Made by a program: the position numbers and the translations under genes. From NCBI GenBank assembly GCA_948744995.1, contig CAPZCD010000058.1:1-5775 (forward strand): a stretch of 5,775 nt of DNA, in the 5' to 3' direction. This DNA comes from an uncultured Rickettsiales bacterium. Its GTDB lineage: Bacteria; Pseudomonadota; Alphaproteobacteria; Rickettsiales; UBA1997. Positions within the stretch are counted from its first letter, which is position 1; each line of letters opens with the position of its first letter. Under the pieces are notes generated by a model. It saw only the letters and a list, made by a program, of their open reading frames with translations. It made no database searches and had not been told where the DNA came from. Shown piece after piece: positions 1 to 5,466 of this stretch.

Positions 1-71
1 TAAAGATATATTAATTTAAAGAATTTAAATATCAAGAAATGGAGACCAGAGCCTAAAAAAATATAAACATG

Positions 72-99
72 TTGAATTTATAAAGTTTTATGATATAAT
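72..99 (+). promoter_or_regulatory. Sigma70-type promoter of the PhzF-family gene
   Basis: TTGAAT (72-77) and a perfect TATAAT (94-99) are separated by 16 bases. TG at 91-92 makes an extended -10 (TGaTATAAT). The expected transcript start is near 106, giving a leader of about 20 bases before the ATG at 127. This is one of the best promoters in the window by eye. It was judged only by resemblance to consensus. Confidence 0.65.
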
Positions 100-107
100 A
101 CTAGTAT
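98..107. promoter_or_regulatory. Palindrome ATACTAGTAT over the transcript start, possible operator
   Basis: A perfect 10-base palindrome begins inside the -10 hexamer and runs through the expected start point of the PhzF-family transcript. This is where a repressor would block RNA polymerase. The same palindrome, within the 12-mer TAATACTAGTAT, recurs at 3857-3868 between hisS and glmM. AT-rich palindromes of this length can arise by chance, so an operator role is an inference. Confidence 0.25.
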
Positions 108-126
108 GCCACTATAATTTAAGTAA

Positions 127-1041
127 ATGAAAAAGTATGAAGCTACCTCCTTTACCTACAAAGATACGATAATTGATGGTGCAAAGGTTATGGGTAATCC
201 AGCTACAATATTTATATTGGAAGAGAATGAAGATTTTAATAGAAGCGAAATGTCTAGAATAGGTATAGAAGAACATTCACCAATGTGTTGTTTTGTTAAG
301 AATACTAATGGTAGTGATTACGATATCTACTACTACAATCTTGATGGCTCACAGGCCTATGCTTGCGGTCATGGTACAATAGCAACTGCTGCAGTTTTAA
401 ACAAAATATTCCATGACAGTGGACAATTTCATAAAATGGGACGATTTGATTTCTATTTTGATAAAACACCTTTTAAAGGTAAAATAGAAGATAATCATAT
501 ATTAGCTAATATTGATGGCGATGGTAGAGTTTTTATAGAACAGAAAATACATAATTATATGCAAATTTTTGATAGGAATGATAATGACATAAAGGATATT
601 ATGAGGAGTATAGATTTGCAGGATAGGGATATTGTGGATATGTTTAGAGCAGTTGAACTGAATGATATAATTTTTGTTCTAAGTAATTGTGATGTATTGA
701 GAAATTTAAAACCAAAATTTAGTGATATGGCCGTAGTTTTAGAAAGAATGGGCATTAGAAATTTCTGCGCGACAGCTGTTAGTGATTTACAGGGTTTTAA
801 TTTCGAAAGTAGAGTTTTCGTTCCCCACGATAATCTTGATGAGGATATTGCCTGTGGTAGTTCCAATCTAACCATAAGTAAATATTGGAAAAACGAGATG
901 AATGTAAGTAATTTTAAGATATTATTTCCTTATCATATGAATTATGATGAAAAAGCTGCGGGTGGAGTTCAATTTGTAAATATTAAAGAAGATTTCATAA
1001 GAATTGGCGGATATTGTAAAGTAAGTGGAAAAGATGTTTAA
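127..1041 (+). CDS. PhzF-family isomerase/epimerase-like protein with altered active site
   Basis: This 304-residue protein has the two-lobed fold signature of the PhzF family within the DapF-like superfamily, cytoplasmic isomerases and epimerases that mostly lack known substrates. Visible landmarks are GNPA at 23-26, the first-lobe motif CGHGT at 80-84, RVFVP at 229-233, the second-lobe motif DEDIACGSS at 238-246 and a C-terminal GGVQF...IRIGG block (279-295). Aligned by eye to PhzF, His74, Asp208 and Ser213 correspond to His82, Asp240 and Ser245. The catalytic Glu45 falls exactly on Met53, and the usual Thr of TGS is Cys243, opposite Cys80. The length is normal for the family, and the ATG at 127 leaves a conventional N-terminus. 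There is no clear SD, only AAG a few bases upstream. It has its own promoter and stands alone. The substrate cannot be named. Two-Cys racemase chemistry or a non-catalytic role are both possible. Confidence 0.85.
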   Translation: MKKYEATSFTYKDTIIDGAKVMGNPATIFILEENEDFNRSEMSRIGIEEHSPMCCFVKNTNGSDYDIYYYNLDGSQAYACGHGTIATAAVLNKIFHDSGQFHKMGRFDFYFDKTPFKGKIEDNHILANIDGDGRVFIEQKIHNYMQIFDRNDNDIKDIMRSIDLQDRDIVDMFRAVELNDIIFVLSNCDVLRNLKPKFSDMAVVLERMGIRNFCATAVSDLQGFNFESRVFVPHDNLDEDIACGSSNLTISKYWKNEMNVSNFKILFPYHMNYDEKAAGGVQFVNIKEDFIRIGGYCKVSGKDV

Positions 1042-1048
1042 TTTTAAT

Positions 1049-1123
1049 TGGTGATCTCTACGGGATTTGAACCCGTGTTGCCAGCGTGAGAAGCTAGTGT
1101 CCTAACCACTAGACGAAGAGACC
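1049..1123 (-). tRNA. tRNA-Glu, anticodon CUC
   Basis: The reverse strand folds as a full 75-base cloverleaf. The acceptor stem GGTCTCT pairs with AGAGATC (one G-U). The D arm is GTC...GAC, and the anticodon stem CTAGC/GCTGG encloses the loop TTCTCAC, so the anticodon is CTC (reads GAG). The T arm is ACGGG/CCCGT around TTCAAAT, and the 3' CCA is encoded (1049-1051). Glu identity features known from E. coli are present: U11-A24, U13-G22, A37, A46 and a four-base variable loop lacking position 47. No obvious terminator follows it. It points toward the PhzF-family gene, whose stop is only seven bases away. Confidence 0.95.
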
Positions 1124-1135
1124 AATATCATCAAG

Positions 1136-1162
1136 TTTATAATTGATACGAAAATTTGTCAA
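1136..1162 (-). promoter_or_regulatory. Promoter of tRNA-Glu
   Basis: On the minus strand a perfect TTGACA (1162-1157) is followed after 15 bases by TATAAA (1141-1136). Twelve bases then separate the -10 from the first base of the tRNA, so the start point would be near 1129. The 15-base spacer is short; TAAACT at spacing 17 is an alternative, weaker -10. Confidence 0.5.
1138..1143 (+). promoter_or_regulatory. Candidate -10 of the alkyltransferase gene
   Basis: A perfect TATAAT on the plus strand, with an expected start near 1150 and a leader of about 30 bases to the ATG at 1181. No good -35 lies 16-18 bases upstream, where the tRNA gene begins. It overlaps the minus-strand -10 of the tRNA by four bases, so the two promoters may exclude each other. 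Confidence 0.35.
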
Positions 1163-1180
1163 TAAGAGTAAGAGTTGGTT

Positions 1181-1663
1181 ATGATTTTTACCTATTTTTA
1201 TAAAACTATAATTGGTAATATAGCAATATCATCTTCTGATGATTTTATTACTACCATTAAATTTTTAAAAGAAGCGGCAGATAGTATTGTAGCTAGAGAT
1301 AGTACTGTATTTAAAGAAACCACAACAATAAAAGATACTCATAGGCAACTTGAAGAATATTTGCATGGAAAAAGGAAGAATTTTGACATAAAAATGAAAC
1401 AAAACGGTACTGATTTTCAACAAAAAGTTTGGAAAGTTTTGATGGATATACCATATGGCGAAACCTGCAGTTATAAGGATGTAGCTATAGCTGTAGGTAA
1501 TCCAAAAGCTTGTAGAGCTGTTGGGATGGCTAACAATAGAAATAACTTACCAATCTTAGTACCGTGCCACAGGGTTATAGGTAGTAATGGTGGCCTGGTT
1601 GGTTATGCGGGAAGGTTGGATATAAAATTGAAATTGCTTGAATTGGAAAAGAAATATAGATAA
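1181..1663 (+). CDS. ogt: Methylated-DNA--protein-cysteine S-methyltransferase (O6-alkylguanine repair)
   Basis: This 160-residue protein is a single-use DNA repair enzyme that moves an alkyl group from O6-alkylguanine, or O4-alkylthymine, to its own cysteine. The C-terminal domain is unmistakable: FQQKVWKVL with IPYGETCSYKDVA at about 79-101, RAVGMANNRN with the arginine finger at R112, and the acceptor motif PCHRVIG with Cys129 and His130. GYAGRLDIKLKLLELE follows. The first 75 or so residues are a divergent N-terminal domain of the usual Ogt type; there is no fused Ada zinc domain. I chose the ATG at 1181 rather than the in-frame TTG at 1175 because AGAG (1171-1174) then sits six bases upstream as a weak SD. 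The gene is divergent from the tRNA and convergent with the carbonic anhydrase gene. The symbol is a family-level choice; the sequence would also fit an adaB-type label. Confidence 0.93.
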   Translation: MIFTYFYKTIIGNIAISSSDDFITTIKFLKEAADSIVARDSTVFKETTTIKDTHRQLEEYLHGKRKNFDIKMKQNGTDFQQKVWKVLMDIPYGETCSYKDVAIAVGNPKACRAVGMANNRNNLPILVPCHRVIGSNGGLVGYAGRLDIKLKLLELEKKYR

Positions 1664-1677
1664 AATTGTAAAATTAG

Positions 1678-1708
1678 TTAGTAGTATAAATAACTTAAAA
1701 ACTACTAA
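1678..1708 (+). terminator. Weak hairpin after the alkyltransferase gene
   Basis: TTAGTAGT (1678-1685) is perfectly complementary to ACTACTAA (1701-1708), giving an 8-base stem with a 15-base loop starting 14 bases after the stop codon. There is no proper T run behind it, and the loop is long, so termination here would be inefficient. Confidence 0.25.
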
Positions 1709-1815
1709 AATTTATGTACTGTACTCTATTAGCCCACTTTTAGACTATTTTGTATAGAATTATCAATATTCACAATCTGTAGCAACATTATTAACAAATT
1801 TATACCATAAATTTA

Positions 1816-1845
1816 TTGAAATTGTGTATTTATTTTATGTATAAA
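1816..1845 (+). promoter_or_regulatory. Promoter-like sequence in the gap
   Basis: TTGAAA (1816-1821) and TATAAA (1840-1845) are spaced by 18 bases. A start near 1852 would give a transcript of about 100 bases that covers the G-richer island and ends at the hairpin at 1928-1954. Such matches are common in AT-rich DNA, so the support is modest. Confidence 0.3.
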
Positions 1846-1862
1846 AGTCTAATAATGAACTA

Positions 1863-1919
1863 ATGGGGGTGAACCTAAATAGCAAGATAATTCTAAAACC
1901 TAAAGGTAAAGGAGAGTGA
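1863..1919 (+). other. 18-codon open frame, possible leader, small protein or remnant
   Basis: ATG at 1863 opens a frame reading MGVNLNSKIILKPKGKGE before TGA (1917-1919). It is basic (five Lys in 18 residues) and lies just downstream of a promoter-like sequence. No SD precedes the ATG; GTG at 1869 is an alternative start. The frame also holds an SD-like GGAG near its own end. I do not recognise it, and it could be the stub of a lost gene. Confidence 0.2.
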
Positions 1920-1927
1920 TAGTTTGC

Positions 1928-1954
1928 GAAAAACTTATTAAAATCTAATTTTTC
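1928..1954. terminator. Hairpin between convergent genes, possible two-way terminator
   Basis: GAAAAA (1928-1933), a bulged C and TTA (1935-1937) pair with TAATTTTTC (1946-1954), leaving an eight-base loop. It abuts the stop codon of the carbonic anhydrase gene, so it could end the hisS operon from the right or a short transcript from the left. The stem is almost all A-T, hence weak. Confidence 0.35.
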
Positions 1955-2473
1955 TTAATCTGCAAATATATTCCTAGCCATAGCGATATAATACTCTACC
2001 GATTTTAGTCCGTGCCTCACTTCATCTTCCGTTATATTCCTAAAATATTTTGCTGGAGAACCAAACCAAAGTTGTTTTGAAGTAATTATTTTATTAGATG
2101 TTAGTACAGAACCAGCACCAAGCATGGAATATTCTTCCATTCTTGCGTTGTCTAAAACAATACTACCCATACCGACAAGACAATGATTACCTATTGTTGC
2201 AGAATGTAGTAGCACTCTATGCCCTACTATGCAATTTTCTCCAACTACACAAGGCGTACCATAATCTACGTGAATTACCGAATTATCTTGTATATTACTA
2301 TTCTTTTTTATATGTATTCTAGCTAAATCACCCCTAATAGTTGTATTCGGCCAAATATTCACATTTTCTTCTATTACAACATCGCCTATTATAACGACAT
2401 TGTCACCTATAATCGCTGTTTCATGTATTATTGGTTTTTTATCTTTAAAATTTCTGATTGAATAATTATTCAT
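1955..2473 (-). CDS. Gamma-class carbonic anhydrase family protein (left-handed beta-helix)
   Basis: This 172-residue protein has hexapeptide-repeat turns from about residue 15 to 135 (such as VVIIGDVVIEENVNIWPNTTIRGD), which form the left-handed parallel beta-helix of trimeric gamma-CA proteins. The three metal-ligand histidines are H68 (SVIHVD), H85 (VGHRV) and H90 (LLHSATIG). The last two are five apart, as in the archaeal enzyme Cam. R47, D49, Q62 and D63 fit the conserved active-site and trimer residues. The acidic loop carrying the Cam proton-shuttle Glu is absent, as in the YrdA/CamH subgroup. A C-terminal helix follows (150-170). CO2 hydration is plausible, but many relatives have no proven activity. 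Its ATG overlaps the end of hisS by eight bases, and no SD is visible, so translation is probably coupled. Confidence 0.88.
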   Translation of the reverse strand: MNNYSIRNFKDKKPIIHETAIIGDNVVIIGDVVIEENVNIWPNTTIRGDLARIHIKKNSNIQDNSVIHVDYGTPCVVGENCIVGHRVLLHSATIGNHCLVGMGSIVLDNARMEEYSMLGAGSVLTSNKIITSKQLWFGSPAKYFRNITEDEVRHGLKSVEYYIAMARNIFAD

Positions 2474-3707
2474 TATTTTGAGTTTTTAAGAATTTAATAA
2501 TTTCCGATAAATTAGCATCAGATTCACTTCCAATATCAAGATTTTTTATCTTGACTTTATTTGTTTTTACTTCTTCTTCACCAACTATAATAGCAAATTT
2601 ACTGGATATTTTATTTGCATTATCCATCTTTTTTTTCATTTTACCCTCGCTATGTATTTCACATGGAATATCATTATTTCTCAAGTTATTTTGTATATTT
2701 ATACAATAATTAATTTCATTATCACTTATGGGAACTATAGCTATAGGCCTTATAGCGCCTATACTGTCGGCAATAAGTAGCATTAATCTTTCAACACCGG
2801 CAGCGCAACCAAAAGCTGGTATAGCTGCACCGCCCATTTGTTTCATAAGTTTGTCATATCTACCACCCGCAAATACCGTAGATTGTGCTCCTAGATCATT
2901 TGTAGTAAACTCAAAAACTGTTGAGGTATAGTAATCTAAACCTCTAACTAAATTTTGATTTATTTTGAAGCTAATGTTATATTCAGCTAATTTATTAGCT
3001 ATACTATCTAGAAAGACCTTATCATCAATTGTATAAAAATCACTTATTTTTGGAGCATTCTCTAGTAGTTTTTTATCATTTTCATCTTTACTATCAAGAA
3101 TTCTTAAGACATTCTTCTCCAATCGAATTTTACTGTCATCTGATAACTCATTTTCATATTTTTTAAAATAAATTTTTAATGAACTTTCAAACTTTTTTCT
3201 GCTATCATCACAACCTAATGAATTTAATTCTAGCTCCACATTATTGATGCCTAAAGTTTTTAATATTTGATTTGCCATGTATATTATGTCAAAATCGCAC
3301 AAATAGTTCCCGCCCCCAAAGCATTCAAAATTTATCTGATTAAATTCTCTATATCTTCCTTTTTGCGGTCTATCGTATCTGAATGCTGATCCATACGAAA
3401 AAAGCCTTATAGGGAATTTATCTCTCAGTTCTGGATTAGTTAATATAGCTCTAACAATACCCGCTGTAAATTCAGGCCTTAAACTTAAATCGTTACCACT
3501 TCTATCTTTGAATTTGTATATCTCCTTTAGTACAATATCCGATGTTTCACCTATATTTCTTTCAAAAACGTCGCTAAATTCTATGGTTGGAACTCTGATT
3601 TCTTTGAAGTTGTATAATCTCGATATGGATCTCGCTATTTCAATTATTTTGTTGTATTTGATTATATCTTCTCCAAAAATGTCTCTTGTCCCTCTTACTG
3701 CTTGCAT
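2466..3707 (-). CDS. hisS: Histidine--tRNA ligase
   Basis: This 413-residue class II aminoacyl-tRNA synthetase joins histidine to tRNA-His in the cytoplasm. Features in order: RGTRDI at 5-10, LRPEFTAG (77-83, with E79 and T81 in the ATP/His pocket), and motif 2 FRYDRPQKGRYREFNQINFE at about 109-128 with R110. The histidine-specific RGLDYY lies at 255-260, and motif 3 with GVERL and R307 at about 295-310. The C-terminal anticodon-binding domain starts near 320 and includes GEEEVKTNKVKIKNL. The length is close to E. coli HisRS (424). The ATG at 3707 places RGTRDI where the family expects it. All catalytic motifs are intact and of the canonical bacterial kind. A good promoter lies 29-58 bases upstream, no SD is visible, and the gene overlaps the next one by eight bases. 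Confidence 0.97.
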   Translation of the reverse strand: MQAVRGTRDIFGEDIIKYNKIIEIARSISRLYNFKEIRVPTIEFSDVFERNIGETSDIVLKEIYKFKDRSGNDLSLRPEFTAGIVRAILTNPELRDKFPIRLFSYGSAFRYDRPQKGRYREFNQINFECFGGGNYLCDFDIIYMANQILKTLGINNVELELNSLGCDDSRKKFESSLKIYFKKYENELSDDSKIRLEKNVLRILDSKDENDKKLLENAPKISDFYTIDDKVFLDSIANKLAEYNISFKINQNLVRGLDYYTSTVFEFTTNDLGAQSTVFAGGRYDKLMKQMGGAAIPAFGCAAGVERLMLLIADSIGAIRPIAIVPISDNEINYCINIQNNLRNNDIPCEIHSEGKMKKKMDNANKISSKFAIIVGEEEVKTNKVKIKNLDIGSESDANLSEIIKFLKTQNNE

Positions 3708-3735
3708 GATAATGATTGTTGTATCTAATGATTAC

Positions 3736-3765
3736 ATTATAATTTATAAAGAGTGTAAATATCAA
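3736..3765 (-). promoter_or_regulatory. Promoter of the hisS-carbonic anhydrase operon
   Basis: On the minus strand TTGATA (3765-3760) and a perfect TATAAT (3741-3736) are 18 bases apart. The start would be near 3729, giving a leader of about 22 bases to the hisS ATG. This implies that hisS is transcribed independently of glmM. Confidence 0.55.
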
Positions 3766-3785
3766 TAGATGATTGTGTTTTAAGT

Positions 3786-3811
3786 TATAGTTACCATTTC
3801 TTGATACTATA
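3786..3811. repeat. Inverted repeat TATAGT/ACTATA upstream of the hisS promoter
   Basis: Six-base arms (3786-3791 and 3806-3811) flank a 14-base centre containing CCATTTCTTGATA, which also occurs inverted at 30-42. It lies about 20 bases upstream of the hisS -35, a position where an activator could bind. It is short and AT-rich, so chance is a fair explanation. Confidence 0.2.
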
Positions 3812-3844
3812 TCTGTTTTAATTAATAATAGATTTCGCATATAA

Positions 3845-3878
3845 AGAAATTCTATTTAATACTAGTATCAATATTTCT
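3845..3878 (-). terminator. Hairpin region after glmM
   Basis: On the glmM transcript AGAAAT (3878-3873) can pair with ATTTCT (3850-3845), enclosing the palindrome ATACTAGTAT (3868-3859). The two stems are not concentric, so an internal loop is needed. It begins eight bases after the glmM stop and is followed by TTTATAT rather than a clean U run. It is a plausible but weak terminator. Confidence 0.35.
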
Positions 3879-3886
3879 AATCAAAA

Positions 3887-5263
3887 TTATATATATTCCC
3901 CAATTTTCTCACAAATATCCACAACCATTGCATCTAACTTTTTTTCATCTTTACACTCAACCATAACCCTAATTAACGGCTCAGTTCCAGATTTTCTCAC
4001 TAGTATTCTACCAATTCCTACCAATTCTTCACTACATTTTTTCAAAAAATCATCTACCTCTTCCAGTTCCAACGGATTCTTTTGATTCTTATCAAATTTT
4101 ATATTTTCTAATCTTTGTGGAACAGTTTTATAGATATTACTTATTTCGCTTAAGGTAGTTTTTTTATTTTTTTGTCTGGCTAATTGTAGCATTGACATAA
4201 CCTGTAGAGCACAACATATACCATCGCCAGTTGTGCAATAATCCCCAAGTATAATATGACCAGATTGCTCTCCTCCAAGATTATAGCCACCTCTTCTCAT
4301 TTCCTCAGCTACATATCTATCACCAACGTTTACCCTTATAACATTTATGCCTAATTCTTTTAAGTATAACTCTAACCCTAGGTTTGACATCTGTGTTACT
4401 ACAACAGTATTTTTCTTAAGTGTTCCATTAGCTAACATCTTCTTGGCTATTAGAGCAATAATTTTATCACCATCAACGATTTCCCCTTTTTCGTCAACTA
4501 TTATAACTCTATCAGCATCCCCATCCAAAGCTATACCTAAATTAGCTCTTTCATCTAGAACCATTTTTTGCAAATTTTGAGGTTTTGTAGAACCATAATT
4601 TTCATTTATGTTTAAACCATTTGGCTGACAACCTATTCTAACCACATTTGCTCCCAATTCCCAAAATACAGTTGGTGCTACTTTATAGCTAGCGCCATTA
4701 GCACAATCTACAACAATTTTTAATCCCTGCAAATCCAAATTTTTTGGGAAGCTACTTTTAACATATTCTATATACCTTTGCTGATATATGTAGTTATCCG
4801 AACGCCAAGCACGTCCTATTTTACTGTCTGTTGGTAAATTTTTATCCAAATCATTATCTATCACATTTTCTATCTCTTCTTCTATGTGGTCTGGAAACTT
4901 TATACCATTTGAATCAAAAAGTTTTATACCATTATCATAATAGGGATTATGCGATGCTGATATCATTATTCCCAAGTTGCATCTCATTGATCTAACCAAC
5001 ATAGCTATGCCCGGTGTTGGAATTGGTCCTATTAAAAAAACTTCATTGATACCACCTGCTGTTAGTCCTGCCGTTAAAGCCGATTCTAACATGTAACATG
5101 ATAACCTTGTATCCTTACCTATAACTACGCTATTTTTCTTACCATCATCTTTTTTTATTATTTTTGCAATTGCTAATCCGAGTTTTAGAGCAAATTCTGC
5201 CGTCATTGGAAATGTATTTGCTTTTGCTCTGATGCCATCTGTCCCAAAATATCTTTTTGTCAC
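3887..5263 (-). CDS. glmM: Phosphoglucosamine mutase
   Basis: This 458-residue protein interconverts glucosamine-6-phosphate and glucosamine-1-phosphate, the step between GlmS and GlmU toward UDP-GlcNAc for peptidoglycan and lipid A. All four alpha-D-phosphohexomutase signatures are present: FGTDGIR at 6-12, the phosphoserine loop ISASHNP with S104, the Mg loop DGDADR at 247-252 (D247, D249, D251), the sugar-specificity loop GEQSGH at 331-336 and the phosphate-binding RKSGTEP at 423-429. GEQSG and the overall length favour GlmM over phosphomannomutase. The start is GTG (5263-5261), five residues before FGTDGIR, as expected. No SD precedes it; a near-consensus -10 sits only three bases upstream, raising the possibility of a leaderless message. 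It is followed by a 179-base gap before hisS, so it is probably a single transcription unit. Confidence 0.96.
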   Translation of the reverse strand: MTKRYFGTDGIRAKANTFPMTAEFALKLGLAIAKIIKKDDGKKNSVVIGKDTRLSCYMLESALTAGLTAGGINEVFLIGPIPTPGIAMLVRSMRCNLGIMISASHNPYYDNGIKLFDSNGIKFPDHIEEEIENVIDNDLDKNLPTDSKIGRAWRSDNYIYQQRYIEYVKSSFPKNLDLQGLKIVVDCANGASYKVAPTVFWELGANVVRIGCQPNGLNINENYGSTKPQNLQKMVLDERANLGIALDGDADRVIIVDEKGEIVDGDKIIALIAKKMLANGTLKKNTVVVTQMSNLGLELYLKELGINVIRVNVGDRYVAEEMRRGGYNLGGEQSGHIILGDYCTTGDGICCALQVMSMLQLARQKNKKTTLSEISNIYKTVPQRLENIKFDKNQKNPLELEEVDDFLKKCSEELVGIGRILVRKSGTEPLIRVMVECKDEKKLDAMVVDICEKIGEYI

Positions 5264-5266
5264 TAT

Positions 5267-5296
5267 AGTATAAAATATTTATGTTATTTATGTGAA
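5267..5296 (-). promoter_or_regulatory. Near-consensus promoter abutting the glmM start
   Basis: On the minus strand TTCACA (5296-5291) and TATACT (5272-5267) are 18 bases apart, each one mismatch from consensus. The -10 ends three bases before the GTG. Transcription would have to begin at the start codon itself, with an unusually short discriminator, for GlmM to be made whole. Either the message is leaderless or this match is fortuitous. Confidence 0.3.
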
Positions 5297-5297
5297 T

Positions 5298-5325
5298 ATT
5301 TTATATGTTTGTGGGAAAAAGTAAA
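5298..5325 (-). promoter_or_regulatory. Alternative glmM promoter
   Basis: On the minus strand TTTACT (5325-5320) and TAAAAT (5303-5298) are spaced by 16 bases. The start would be near 5291, leaving a normal leader of about 28 bases. It matches consensus less well than the candidate next to the start codon but is better placed. Confidence 0.35.
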
Positions 5326-5405
5326 CTTGATGGTTTTTGAGATGGATCATTTGCTATTTCCTCTTTACTTCTGGAGTATTTAGTTTTAACTTTGCTCTTT
5401 TAAAG

Positions 5406-5420
5406 TTCACAAAAAGTGAA
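5406..5420. repeat. Inverted repeat TTCAC-AAAAA-GTGAA
   Basis: Five-base perfect arms flank a five-base A run. It lies about 80 bases upstream of the glmM -35 candidates. It could be a protein-binding site or a small hairpin in a long glmM leader. It is short enough to be chance. Confidence 0.2.
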
Positions 5421-5443
5421 ATACATTTTAGATATAAGACCAT

Positions 5444-5466
5444 ATGTATTTATTTATATAATACAT
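5444..5466 (-). terminator. Hairpin directly after the 17-codon frame
   Basis: On the minus strand ATGTATT (5466-5460) pairs perfectly with AATACAT (5450-5444) across a nine-base loop. It starts at the base after the TAG of the small frame. No U run follows, so it may be a weak terminator or attenuator-like structure rather than a standard terminator. Confidence 0.25.

Larger units (their letters stand above)
1664..1954. other. Non-coding gap between convergent genes
   Basis: These 291 bases contain no long frame on either strand. Most of it is plain AT-rich spacer. The exception is 1861-1920, noticeably richer in G, with a repeated CCTAAA word (1874-1879 and 1899-1904) and an SD-like AAAGGAGAG. 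It is listed separately as a possible short transcript. No known RNA family was recognised. Confidence 0.6.

Noticed and set aside
4..66. A 20-codon open stretch at the left edge ending in TAA, reading KKWRPEPKKI near its end, which looked like the tail of an upstream gene.
   Set aside because: The same frame has TAA at 1-3 and no start codon inside, so it cannot be the end of a gene entering from the left without a frameshift.
555..875. Open frame on the strand opposite the PhzF-family gene.
   Set aside because: It is a low-complexity Ser/Leu-rich shadow of a well-supported gene, with no family resemblance.
127..1041. Diaminopimelate epimerase (DapF), suggested by the two Cys motifs.
   Set aside because: GNPA, CGHGT and the DED...CGSS context with KYW after it follow the PhzF pattern, and the DapF motifs CGNGxR and ACGTGA are missing.
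3508..3840. Frames on both strands over the hisS start and its upstream spacer.
   Set aside because: They overlap the conserved HisRS N-terminus or its promoter, and the sequence looks like translated AT-rich spacer.
4347..4580. Plus-strand open frame inside glmM.
   Set aside because: It is antisense to the metal-binding loop region of glmM and has no protein-like features.
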